Positions 1 through 7,823 of a stretch of 48,563 bases of DNA are shown one piece after another; the first letter of the stretch is position 1, and each line of letters starts with the position of its first letter. Both the position numbers and the translations under genes were made by a program. The stretch is from CAYWXK01 sp964462515. Lineage in GTDB: Bacteria > Planctomycetota > Phycisphaerae > Sedimentisphaerales > Anaerobacaceae. The notes below the pieces were generated by a model. It was not told the origin of the DNA, searched no databases, and saw only the letters and a program-made list of their open reading frames with translations. The stretch spans positions 1 through 48,563 of the forward strand of contig CAYWXK010000030.1 of the NCBI GenBank assembly GCA_964462515.1. The letters run 5' to 3'.

Positions 1-1659
1 GGAAACCACGAGATTGACTGATGAACCAGTGGGCACTGCTGTACCACCCGCAGGATTCTGACTTATCACAAGACCTGCTGCGACTGTGTTGCTGTATTGC
101 TGAGTAACTGTACCTACCGTCAAATTATCTACGGCGGTAATAGCAGTTGTGGCAGCTGCCTGTGTCATACCAACAACATTTGGAACTACAGGTTGACCTA
201 AGGAAACCACAGTGAACTGCACCTGTCCTTTCATTGCGTGTGCCCACCAGCCCTGCAGACCACTGCCGTGGAAAGACTCTTCCGTAAGGAGCATATAGCA
301 AGTATAATCTCCCAGCCGCAGACCTACGCCGTTCTTGGGCAGGCGTTCCCATTCGCCGAAGATGCTGATCGTTTGTTGAGGATAATCGGTATCGTATTGG
401 GTATGGATGCTGGGATTAACATTGAATGTGCGAGTAACAACCGGACCATCATTTGCACCAGGGGTGGCCTGCGTGGTCTTAAAGAGCACATGATAACAGT
501 TGTTGACGGTATAGTTGAGTGAGGCGTTGCCGTTCTCATCAGTGATAAAATACTCGAATACGCGGTAACCGGTATATTTGTAATTTAGACCAGTCGGGCT
601 GCCGCTGTCCAGAGTATTGCGCCTGGCGTAATAGGTGTTGTCATTTGGGTTGGGTGAGGAGCCGTCCCCTTTGTTATTGAGGTTCCAGCCAGCAGTCCAT
701 GAAGACCCAGTCCACTCCTGCTCCCACCAACGGCCATTAAGACCTATCAGCTCGTTGCAGCCATCGTTTGCATCACCTGGCTTGTATGTTGATTCACCAA
801 TTAGCTTAAACTGATAGGCAAAATTGGGCTTAAGATTAGTAGCGGTCAGCGTGCCGACAAGCTGCTGTCCAACAGTATTGTAAGTAACCTGCACGTTGGC
901 GTCATCATACGTATAGCTATTTTGGAAAGCGACGCTGTATGTCTGATCCGCCACATCCATCCACCTATATGAACTGTTGGGCCCATAGTTATCGAGCTTG
1001 ACCGTCGCCACAGGAACCGAGCCGATGTGCAGTGTCGCCTTTTTGCCCAACATAGTGCTGTCGTGGGCCTCAATCACTACGCCGACCTTTACCATACGTG
1101 TCGGGTCAGGCGCAACCGTCAGGTCCACTGTCAGTATCGCGGATTCGCCCTGGTTAAGCGTAACAGCAGCGGAATCCATTTGCGTTTCTATCCAATCGCC
1201 ACTTGAGGTGCCAGTTACGCAGAAAACACGCACATCGAGAGGTCCCTGCCCGCTTTTATACCACAGCGGTAATTCGAGAGAGTCCAGACCGGAAGCATCC
1301 ATATGCAACTGTTTGCCCCACTGTGTAACAAGGCCTAATCCGCTTGTCGCTCCCTGGCCCCGCCAGTCAGCACCGTTGGGTTTCCAGACCTCAAGTCCTG
1401 CGACCGAATTATCAACCGGACCCCCTACATAATCAACCAACTCGTAATAAACGTCAACACCTGGACCAACCACATCGCAAGTGCCGAGCATTTGGCCGTC
1501 AAATTGCTCGCCTTGTTCTGAAGAACCAGGATGCCTGTTTATCCCTTCGGCATCAACGAAAGCTGCAGTAAAGTTGTCGTTCCACCTCCACACGTCCGCA
1601 TTGGTAACACCACCGACGCCGAATAGCACGCTGGCAACAACAATCAGAAACCTCTTCAT
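1..1659 (-). CDS. Secreted PASTA-domain protein (C-terminus beyond window)
   Basis: Reading on the minus strand from an ATG at 1659, the frame stays open for 553 codons to the window edge, so the gene is 3'-partial. Residues 1-21 form a signal peptide (MKRFLIVVASVLFGVGGVTN, then Ala-Asp). The middle is a beta-rich extracellular region without a family I recognise. The last ~65 visible residues are a PASTA module: the stretch after VVPNVVGMTQ continues with VISQNPAGGTAVPTGSSV, the classic PASTA ending. PASTA modules bind peptidoglycan in Ser/Thr kinases and PBPs, but here there is no kinase or transpeptidase part, so the module is more likely an adhesion or structural unit of a secreted protein. 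A -35/-10 pair lies about 110 bases upstream. Further PASTA copies or a sorting signal may follow outside the window. Confidence 0.85.
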   Translation of the reverse strand, partial: MKRFLIVVASVLFGVGGVTNADVWRWNDNFTAAFVDAEGINRHPGSSEQGEQFDGQMLGTCDVVGPGVDVYYELVDYVGGPVDNSVAGLEVWKPNGADWRGQGATSGLGLVTQWGKQLHMDASGLDSLELPLWYKSGQGPLDVRVFCVTGTSSGDWIETQMDSAAVTLNQGESAILTVDLTVAPDPTRMVKVGVVIEAHDSTMLGKKATLHIGSVPVATVKLDNYGPNSSYRWMDVADQTYSVAFQNSYTYDDANVQVTYNTVGQQLVGTLTATNLKPNFAYQFKLIGESTYKPGDANDGCNELIGLNGRWWEQEWTGSSWTAGWNLNNKGDGSSPNPNDNTYYARRNTLDSGSPTGLNYKYTGYRVFEYFITDENGNASLNYTVNNCYHVLFKTTQATPGANDGPVVTRTFNVNPSIHTQYDTDYPQQTISIFGEWERLPKNGVGLRLGDYTCYMLLTEESFHGSGLQGWWAHAMKGQVQFTVVSLGQPVVPNVVGMTQAAATTAITAVDNLTVGTVTQQYSNTVAAGLVISQNPAGGTAVPTGSSVNLVVS

Positions 1660-1773
1660 CACTTCTCACATTCTTTTAGCGCACATTTATTATAAGCCGT
1701 ATTCCATTGCCGATTGGAATACCTTCCGTGGTATGGGTTACTTCATAATAAAGCGAATGCTTCTTGCTAAATA

Positions 1774-1802
1774 ATTATAGCAGATAATACTTTTGAAGGC
1801 AA
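1774..1802 (-). promoter_or_regulatory. Probable sigma-70 promoter of the PASTA protein gene
   Basis: On the minus strand TTGCCT (1802-1797) is followed after exactly 17 bases by a perfect TATAAT (1779-1774). Transcription would start near 1767, giving a leader of about 108 bases before the ATG at 1659. This is sequence resemblance only. Confidence 0.55.
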
Positions 1803-2272
1803 GTAAAAACCTCTTGGTTTCGCAATGACGCAATGACGGGTGTGATTCGAGTTTGTAGGTAATCGTCAAGATGGCTTATGCCACTGCAAGCCAATTTACG
1901 AGATTTATCTGCCTTTACCTAAAGACTGCTTTAGCTTTATGCATGCTACTTTCACTTTTTGATTAATATCCTTGGGGGACACCCAATGTCAAATAAGATT
2001 AATCTATCAAAATCTTTTAGATCAGTCCTGCCAGTATATTCGAACTAGTGCGCGCGCACCGATGACACCTGAAAAGACCTCACTTCAGGTTTGCCTGATT
2101 CGCGGCCAGTTTTCATAAGTGATTGTCAAACATGATTTAATGTCAAACCTCATTAACTTGTTATAGGACGACTATCAGATGACTCGTTGACTATTTGTTA
2201 AAATGCCGTATTTCATGTCTCTATTAAAGAAAAGACAAAGTCGGGTTTCTGGCAACTCTTGTTTCCTGCCAT
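1803..2272. other. Intergenic region without a gene
   Basis: No convincing ORF. It holds a perfect 12-bp palindrome GTGCGCGCGCAC (2048-2059), a tandem GCAATGAC pair near 1834, two copies of TGTCAAAC within 2125-2155, and the string GGGGGACACCCAATG (1974-1988), which resembles the leader of the gene at 7219. The recombinase gene ends at its right edge; no terminator was seen. Confidence 0.4.
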
Positions 2273-3001
2273 TTATGCTGTTGTGGGCTGGTTATCATCC
2301 AATCTTGCTTGTCTATAAGCCTGTGCCATTTTCTCAGTCGAGGGCTGTAAATACACTGATGTGGTCTTTAAAGACCGATGGCCGACTTGTTTCTGAACTA
2401 TTGGTAAGGGGACTTTTTTATCAACAATGTAAAAAAAGATGTGGCTATGCCTCAGCGAATGGACAGTAAACATCTTCAAGTTCCTGCCAAGAGTATCTTT
2501 GCCATAGACCTGCTGTAGGCCGGCTTTATTGACATAAATCTGAAAAATCTGCCTAATGCGGTTTGGTGTATACGGCTGATTCCGCCTTTTCCCTGGGTGA
2601 AAGAGGTATGCTTCCGGCATCCTTATTCTGTCGCCTCGTTTATTCATCACTTCTTTTTGCTTTAGCATACTTTTAATTTCGTTTGTTAAGCCCTTTGGTA
2701 GATAACTAATTCTGGCGTGCTTTGTTTTAGTATTTTCTGCTGGGAAGAAAACAGTGCTCCTGCTAAAGTTCAAGTGCTTTACCTGAATTCTAACGAATTC
2801 CCCGACACGACAGCCGAGTTCGTAAATTACTTCAAACATCAGTTTGTGTGTGTAGTTGTCGATACTGTCGAAAAGCTGGGAGAGCTCGTCCTGGGTAAGG
2901 TATCTTATGATTTCGCCGAAGTGTTCGTATTTCTTTGAGTGTTGCGGTCTTCCGGCAAAGAGGGCTACGTGCTGCTGGTCGTACAGTTGTTTCGTTTGCA
3001 T
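2273..3001 (-). CDS. Tyrosine recombinase / phage-type integrase
   Basis: A 242-aa site-specific recombinase that would cut and rejoin DNA through a 3'-phosphotyrosine. All catalytic positions of the family are visible: Arg65 in ELGCRVGEF, Lys94 in the beta-hairpin (TKTKHARI), His181 and Arg184 in HSLRHSH, His208 in VGHRS and the nucleophile Tyr217 (TTSVYLQ). The protein is shorter than the usual ~300 aa because the N-terminal SAM-like core-binding domain is nearly absent; only about 35 residues precede the catalytic domain. It could be a minimal integrase or an N-terminally shortened one. It lies just downstream, on the same strand, of the small gene broken by the IS element, and marks this stretch as mobile DNA. 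No attachment site could be assigned. Confidence 0.88.
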   Translation of the reverse strand: MQTKQLYDQQHVALFAGRPQHSKKYEHFGEIIRYLTQDELSQLFDSIDNYTHKLMFEVIYELGCRVGEFVRIQVKHLNFSRSTVFFPAENTKTKHARISYLPKGLTNEIKSMLKQKEVMNKRGDRIRMPEAYLFHPGKRRNQPYTPNRIRQIFQIYVNKAGLQQVYGKDTLGRNLKMFTVHSLRHSHIFFYIVDKKVPLPIVQKQVGHRSLKTTSVYLQPSTEKMAQAYRQARLDDNQPTTA

Positions 3002-3158
3002 TGTAATGTGAAAGCAGCAGCCTATAAAAATCTTTCCATAGCATGGGCAAGTCTATGAGTCTACTGATAAATTGTAAAATCGCTCGGTTTCCACACAGAC
3101 TACAACGGCCTTTCTTTTTGCAGTGCTGTAGGAAGAATAGAGATAAGGTGGACCTGAT

Positions 3159-3249
3159 TTACTGCATCTTCGTAAAGTATGCCAAGAATATCTTTTCGGC
3201 TAAAACGATTCTGTCGGGTTGAGTGGTCGAAGGAAACAATGCAGAGCTC
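3159..3249 (-). pseudogene. 3' fragment of the small gene split by the insertion sequence
   Basis: If the IS and one copy of its target duplication are removed, the ORF starting at 5500 runs on without a break from its codon 91 into this stretch and adds 28 residues (beginning SALFPSTTQPDR, ending FTKMQ) before a TAA at 3159-3161. The ancestral protein would have had about 119 residues. The in-frame join is seen directly; whether this tail was functional is inferred. Confidence 0.6.
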
Positions 3250-3268
3250 TAGCCCAACTTCCGCAGTT
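3250..3268 (+). repeat. Left terminal inverted repeat of the IS
   Basis: 19 bases that match the reverse complement of 5209-5227 at 18 positions. The outer edge borders the agctc target duplication. Confidence 0.88.
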
Positions 3269-3421
3269 GGATAAGTGACAAAATATTTTCAAAATTTTAT
3301 TGGCGTTTACGGTTATAAGGATACGGTTTCAGTTCTGACTAACCTTTCAAAAATGCTCAAAACCCGTTGTAGTGTAGACCAACCCTGTTGAAGCTGCTTT
3401 GTTTCAGCAGATAATAGCGGC

Positions 3422-5161
3422 ATGTTTATTCGCCAGTGTTATCGTAAAAAGAACGGCAAACGTCACGCCTACTGGGCATTGATTGAATCTTACCGTACCT
3501 CGCGTGGTCCACGTCAACGTATCGTCTCCTATCTGGGAGAGATGGATGAACGAGGACGGCTTGGTATACGGCAATTGGCAACAAGTCAGGGGTTGCAGTA
3601 TCAGCGGCGGCTGTTCGATGATGTTGCACCACGGTGGGTGGAGGTGGACACCAGCAGAATTCGAGTAGAGCGTTGTGTGGACTTTGGAGGGCCATGGCTT
3701 GCTCTGGAGTTATTGCAGTGTCTGGGCATTGAATCCCTGCTCAAGCAACTGCTTCCGCCCGGCCGTGAGGAGATTGAATGGTCATCGATGGCAATGATAC
3801 TGGTTATATGCAGACTTTGCGAACCATCCAGTGAACTTCATATTGCCGAGCACCTGTATAGACATACGGTTCTGAGCGATTTGTTTGGCATTACACAAGA
3901 CAAGATAAATGACGACCGGCTATACCGGGCATTGGATCAATTACTGCCTCATAAGGACTCACTGGAAGTTCATCTCAAGAACCGTCTGGGCGAGCTGTTT
4001 GGCCTGGAATATGATCTTCTGCTGTATGATGTTACCAGTACGTATTTTGAGGGTCAGGCCAACGGCAATTATCTGGCTAAGCGAGGCTACAGTCGAGACC
4101 ATCGCCCTGACTGCAAGCAGGTCTGTATAGGGCTTGTGGTGTCAAAATGTGGGATGCCGCTGGGATACGAGATTTTTGCAGGCAACCGGCATGATTGCAC
4201 AACGGTCAAGGAGATTGTCGAGACGATGGAATCCCGCTACGGCAGAGCCGATCGTATCTGGGTTATGGACAGAGGAATGGTCTCAGAGGAGAATATCAGT
4301 TTCCTCAAGGAAGGCAAAAGACGCTATATTGTCGGCACTACGAAAGGAATGCTCAAGAAGTTTGCCGCCGAGCTTGAATCCGATGATTGGGATAATGTAT
4401 ATGACGGTCTTGAAGTCAAACACTGCTTAAGTCCCGGCGGCGATGAGACTTTCATTCTGTGTCGCAGTGAGGATAGACGCAAGAAGGAACAGGCAATCCA
4501 CGAGCGGTTTGAAAAACGCATTGAGGATGGATTGTGTCAGATAGAAACGAGTTGTTTGAAAAGGCGGTGTAATCCGATAACGATAGCCAAACGTGTTGGC
4601 AGTTTGCTGGGCAGAAACAGCCGTGCTTCAGGGTTATTTGAGACTGATGTGATAAAAGGGGCCGATGGCAGAGCAAAACTTCTGTGGCGCAAGGTAGAGG
4701 CATGGCGGAACTGGGCACAATTGAGCGAAGGATATTATCTGCTGCGAAGCAATATTACTGACTGGAGCGGCCAGGAGCTTTGGAATGCGTATATGCAGCT
4801 TACCGAGGCTGAAGCTGCGTTCAGGATCCATAAGAGCGATCTGGAGATACGTCCCGTCTGGCATCAAAAGTCAGAGCGTGTACAGGCTCATATACTGATA
4901 TGTTTTCTTGCCTACGTTCTTTGGAAGACATTTGGGCAGATGTGTAAGGGTTCTGGCTTGGGCGATGAACCAAGGCGAATATTTGAGGAAATAGGCCGGA
5001 TCAAAGCGGTCGACGTTGTATTGCCTACAAGATCAGGCATAGAGATACGCCGCCGTTGTATCTGTCGACCAACTGAACATCAGGCGATTCTGCTGCATCA
5101 TCTTGGACTGGTACTGCCGACGAACTTGCCTCTTGCTGAAAAGATCTTGAAAACAATGTAG
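3422..5161 (+). CDS. IS1634-family DDE transposase
   Basis: A 579-aa transposase that would excise and insert the surrounding element. The DDE triad of the IS4 group is visible: Asp203 in LLYDVTSTYFEG, Asp283 in WVMDRGMVSEEN, and Glu464 in the signature TEAEAAFRIHKSDLEIRPVW, which has the Arg and Lys expected of the Y-R-E-K motif. The long insertion between the second Asp and the Glu is usual for this group. Length and motifs are normal and there is no frameshift. A 12-bp direct repeat TGTAGTGTAGAC occurs before the gene (3368-3379) and again across its stop codon (5157-5168). Confidence 0.95.
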   Translation: MFIRQCYRKKNGKRHAYWALIESYRTSRGPRQRIVSYLGEMDERGRLGIRQLATSQGLQYQRRLFDDVAPRWVEVDTSRIRVERCVDFGGPWLALELLQCLGIESLLKQLLPPGREEIEWSSMAMILVICRLCEPSSELHIAEHLYRHTVLSDLFGITQDKINDDRLYRALDQLLPHKDSLEVHLKNRLGELFGLEYDLLLYDVTSTYFEGQANGNYLAKRGYSRDHRPDCKQVCIGLVVSKCGMPLGYEIFAGNRHDCTTVKEIVETMESRYGRADRIWVMDRGMVSEENISFLKEGKRRYIVGTTKGMLKKFAAELESDDWDNVYDGLEVKHCLSPGGDETFILCRSEDRRKKEQAIHERFEKRIEDGLCQIETSCLKRRCNPITIAKRVGSLLGRNSRASGLFETDVIKGADGRAKLLWRKVEAWRNWAQLSEGYYLLRSNITDWSGQELWNAYMQLTEAEAAFRIHKSDLEIRPVWHQKSERVQAHILICFLAYVLWKTFGQMCKGSGLGDEPRRIFEEIGRIKAVDVVLPTRSGIEIRRRCICRPTEHQAILLHHLGLVLPTNLPLAEKILKTM

Positions 5162-5208
5162 TGTAGACTTTGTTTGTTTTTGACTCAAAAATGAGGATTT
5201 TGATAGGT

Positions 5209-5227
5209 AACTGCGGAACTTGGGCTA
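5209..5227 (-). repeat. Right terminal inverted repeat of the IS
   Basis: Mirror of 3250-3268 with one mismatch. Its outermost bases supply the TAG stop codon that now ends the interrupted minus-strand gene (stop at 5225-5227). Confidence 0.88.
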
Positions 5228-5500
5228 GCTCGGCATACGTATTTTCATAACAATTTTTTCCAGCTCTTTGGCTAATTTGATTTGCATTTTCTCATTATAA
5301 CCTATTTTTTCTCTTACCGCTGGAATACCTCCGTGTATTCTGATAGCGTAGATAAGGTCACCTCTTCCCATCTCTTTCAGTCTTTTCACGTTCGGAAACT
5401 CACCCTTGTTTTCATCGATGGCTTTATTTATTTCCCTCTTTGCATTTTTCCAATCTTTCCAATATCCCTTGGGATTGGAGCGCCGCTGTGTAGGAGTCAT
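5225..5500 (-). pseudogene. Small repeat-domain protein, 3' end displaced by the IS
   Basis: 91 codons from an ATG with a strong AAGGAG ribosome site 10 bases upstream. The protein carries the pattern GYWKDW...N...I, then GRGDLIYAIRIHGGIPAVRE and a terminal lysine-rich helix. The Gly-Tyr-Trp start and the 'dLi.AI..hGG...v' ending are known to me from short DNA-associated repeat units in bacteria, cyanobacteria and plants; the exact family name is not certain. Its stop codon is contributed by the IS end, so the natural C-terminus of about 28 residues is lost. The repeat unit itself is whole, so partial function is possible. Confidence 0.6.
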
Positions 5501-5943
5501 ACTATAATCTCCTTAATTTTAGAGACAATTAGTCTTTTTTCTCTGCCGTTCACTTTCCACTCAGACCCTGTGGCTCTATTTTTTTCTTGCCAAGACTATG
5601 GAGTCACTGCTTAACTCACAGCATTGTAGAATTATACAACCGTTGCACATAGAGTCAATTGGAGATGTGTTTGGGCACAGTTTTACGACTTTCAGGAACC
5701 GAAAAGCTTAAATACTTAAAAGTCTTCATAACTACTGAAGGCAAAATAATCTATACATCAAAAGCAGCTTTCCAATTCTGACAAAATGCTCAGAGAGAAA
5801 ATAATGTCAGGATAATCAAAGCAGCCATGAAATGTTGGATTTAACTGCCTTTCAAAATTGGTCTTTTCCGGCTTGGAAAAAGCGGAATTCCTTAAGAAGG
5901 CCAAAAATACAGAAAGTTTTCTTCTTAGCTATTGCTTTAACAC
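5501..5943. other. Intergenic region without a gene
   Basis: AT-rich. It contains the ribosome site of the gene at 5500 at its left edge. No further ORF, RNA gene or clear terminator was seen. Confidence 0.4.
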
Positions 5944-6360
5944 TCATTCCAGATGCTCAACTTCATAACCTTTACTGACGAGATAATCTGCGATGAGTTT
6001 GCGATGACAACCTGAAGCACGCTTTTCACAGCACATTAAACAAAACGGGATTTTCAGGTCATACAATCTCGAACAGAGAATATCTCCCGTTTCACCCAAG
6101 TGCCGCCGATATTTCTCTTGCCAATCGTCGAAGTCTTTAAACATATTGCCCAGTTCAGCAGCCCACACGTATTGAATGGCCGCTCGTTCGAGCAAACCTT
6201 GAATACCTTTATGCGGGTCTTTGCTTTTTGAATACGTTCCCATATATGCGTGTTCAGGTTTCAGTCTCACATCGACGATAATGTTTATGCCATGCTCCCT
6301 TAGGAGGGCAATAAACTCATCAGGCTTCCTGCCTCCGTAGCCGACAGTGAATATCTTCAT
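5944..6360 (-). CDS. DUF488 family protein
   Basis: The likely product is 138 aa starting MKIFTVGYGGRKPDEF. The open frame reaches to 6495, but the extra 45 residues do not belong to the family, and an AGGA ribosome site precedes the ATG at 6360, so the shorter start is chosen. Family marks: the N-terminal TVGYGGR, the basic-acidic core IIVDVRLKPEH, and the C-terminal cysteine cluster LMCCEKRASGCHRKLIADYL with the conserved Cys-His-Arg. DUF488 proteins are small, widespread and of unknown biochemical role, often found with mobile or stress genes; I infer no specific function. It is divergent from the 88-aa gene at 6658. Confidence 0.88.
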   Translation of the reverse strand: MKIFTVGYGGRKPDEFIALLREHGINIIVDVRLKPEHAYMGTYSKSKDPHKGIQGLLERAAIQYVWAAELGNMFKDFDDWQEKYRRHLGETGDILCSRLYDLKIPFCLMCCEKRASGCHRKLIADYLVSKGYEVEHLE

Positions 6361-6604
6361 GCCCAATCCTGTCAAACCAATGCTGTTAGAAATCGTAACG
6401 AAAGTCACCGTGTTGTTACTGCCACAATTATAACACCTCCGAGGCAAATTCACGCGGCTTTCCGTGCTAATGCTGATTAATTTAACCGCGGCCATTCCGA
6501 AAGCTTGCTCTCAAAACGCTTCGCAAAATGCTCCGCTTTTAGCAGCCTTCGTCTGGCCTTGTATATTCCGCATCAGCCAAAAGATTTATAAAGCCCCATC
6601 TATT

Positions 6605-6636
6605 AGTACGATCGTACTGATTGGTAATAACCAATC
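6605..6636. promoter_or_regulatory. Two tandem palindromes before the 88-aa gene
   Basis: A perfect 14-bp palindrome AGTACGATCGTACT (6605-6618) is followed directly by GATTGGT-AATA-ACCAATC (6619-6636, perfect 7-bp arms). They end 4 bases before the AGGAGG of the gene at 6658. They could be operators for a dimeric repressor or, in the RNA, two stacked hairpins in the leader. Confidence 0.5.
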
Positions 6637-6657
6637 GATAGGAGGAATAAGCGGAAA

Positions 6658-6924
6658 ATGTCAAAACCAGAAACTGTTTTCAAGGTTGGCGCTGTTAGAG
6701 CAGCGGTCTTTAGAAACACAATTGAAAAGGCAGGCAAGTCAATTCCACTGCCGAAGGTTGTCATCGAGGTAAGATACAAAGATAAAACAGGCCAGTGGAA
6801 CGGAACCAACAGCCTCAGCTTAAATGACCTTCCCAAGGCCATATTAGCCCTGCAGAAGGCATTTGAATACCTTACGATGCACAAAGAACAGGAACAAGCG
6901 GAAGATGCTGGAATAAGTGATTAG
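6658..6924 (+). CDS. Conserved small protein of unknown function
   Basis: 88 aa, start fixed by GGAGGA 11 bases before the ATG. The pattern is 'GAVRAAVFRN' followed by a basic beta strand (VVIEVRYKDKTGQW), then SLSLNDLPKAILALQKAFEYL and an acidic tail. I recognise this layout (short strand, 'RYKDK..GQW', 'NDLPKa..aLqKAfEyl') from small proteins scattered over bacteria and archaea that have no assigned role; the basic beta sheet plus helix would fit nucleic-acid binding, but this is a guess. It is preceded by two palindromes and followed by a terminator at 7103, so it is probably a single-gene unit. Confidence 0.75.
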   Translation: MSKPETVFKVGAVRAAVFRNTIEKAGKSIPLPKVVIEVRYKDKTGQWNGTNSLSLNDLPKAILALQKAFEYLTMHKEQEQAEDAGISD

Positions 6925-7102
6925 CGCCTGAGGTTCTGCACAGATATATGAAGAAGGAAGGTGGCAATATGTATCATTTTTCTAAACAGAGGTCCGTACC
7001 TTGATGATTTTGGCATCGTAAATAAATCTTCTAAGCCTGTATATCCCTGCATCTTTGCTTTTTAGCCAGTTCTAATACAGCAGACAATTCTTGAAATCTT
7101 TT

Positions 7103-7135
7103 AGAGCTCTTGGTTGTTCTGAGGGCTCTTTTTTT
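7103..7135 (+). terminator. Rho-independent terminator
   Basis: A 7-bp stem AGAGCTC/GGGCTCT (one G-U pair) with a 13-base loop is followed by a run of seven T. It lies 180 bases after the 88-aa gene, whose transcript it would end. Confidence 0.7.
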
Positions 7136-7218
7136 GCGCGCACAAAAGTAACGGCAACTCTGATGGTACATCCCGGCGTGCAGAAGGTGCCATCAGAAAC
7201 ATTTCAGGGGGCACCCCA

Positions 7219-7788
7219 ATGACCACTCCATTTACCAATAATCAACAAATCACAAGAGACGTCTATTATTCAATCGGCATCGACCAAACAAATAACCTTA
7301 AAGAAAAGACTGCACAGCTACACGGCATCGACTCAGAACCAATGAAGGCTATTGTTGAACTAAATCATTATGTAACTGACCCACAAACAAGAAATACTCC
7401 CTGGTTTTGGAACTTTTGCAGAAGGGTTAAATCGGCAATGTCAATCCTTTACCCACACGCAGATAACATCGTAATAGGCACGATGACCCGCAAGTTTATA
7501 GATGAATTGCTTAATGGTGGTTATATAAGAGCCTTACAATGTATCTCTAATCCAAGCGGGGCAAGGTATGTATCTTTTGCCAGGGACTATGCCGCCAGTT
7601 ACGATGCCCCAATTGGAGCAGCTTTGTTATTCGGGCCAAAAGGTGGAGCCTATATGGAACTTGTTCACTTCATCACAGCAGAAAAACTACGGGACTACAT
7701 AGACCTGGAATCTCACCCGACCCTCGATTACCTGAACAAACCAAAAAGACCTGGTATGCTGCTGAGAGAGTCATCAACTGGCCAATAA
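7219..7788 (+). CDS. Unknown protein; probable N-terminal part of a split gene
   Basis: The ORF codes for 189 aa. No known domain is recognised. It is a soluble-looking protein with TPWFWNFCRRVKSAM near residue 60 and a glycine-rich strand PIGAALLFGPKGGAYM near 140. The start lies behind a small GGGG-GCA-CCCC hairpin that overlaps the only G-rich ribosome site. The last 14 codons after NKPK look unlike protein, while the frame one base back is open and continues as KTWYAAERVINWPITTDNQG straight into the next ORF at 7824. One additional A in the AAAAA run at 7743-7747 would join the two into one protein of about 764 aa. It is therefore likely the front half of a larger gene, broken by an indel, a sequencing slip or programmed frameshifting. 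Confidence 0.6.
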   Translation: MTTPFTNNQQITRDVYYSIGIDQTNNLKEKTAQLHGIDSEPMKAIVELNHYVTDPQTRNTPWFWNFCRRVKSAMSILYPHADNIVIGTMTRKFIDELLNGGYIRALQCISNPSGARYVSFARDYAASYDAPIGAALLFGPKGGAYMELVHFITAEKLRDYIDLESHPTLDYLNKPKRPGMLLRESSTGQ

Positions 7789-7823
7789 CCACAGATAACC
7801 AGGGCCAAGAACTTCCTATTGAT

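Larger units (their letters stand above)
3250..5227 (+). mobile_element. Complete insertion sequence, IS1634-type (IS4 group)
   Basis: An element of about 1.98 kb with one transposase gene. It is bounded by 19-bp terminal inverted repeats with a single mismatch (TAGCCCAACTTCCGCAGTT on the left; the right end, reversed, reads TAGCCCAAGTTCCGCAGTT). A short target duplication flanks it: agctc at 3245-3249 and 5227-5231 (the first base overlaps the repeat, so 4 or 5 bp). The transposase frame is intact, so the copy may be active and recent. It inserted into the 3' end of a small minus-strand gene. Confidence 0.9.

Noticed and set aside
6361..6495. Upstream extension of the DUF488 frame
   Set aside because: The 45 extra residues are outside the family and the ATG at 6360 has its own ribosome site.
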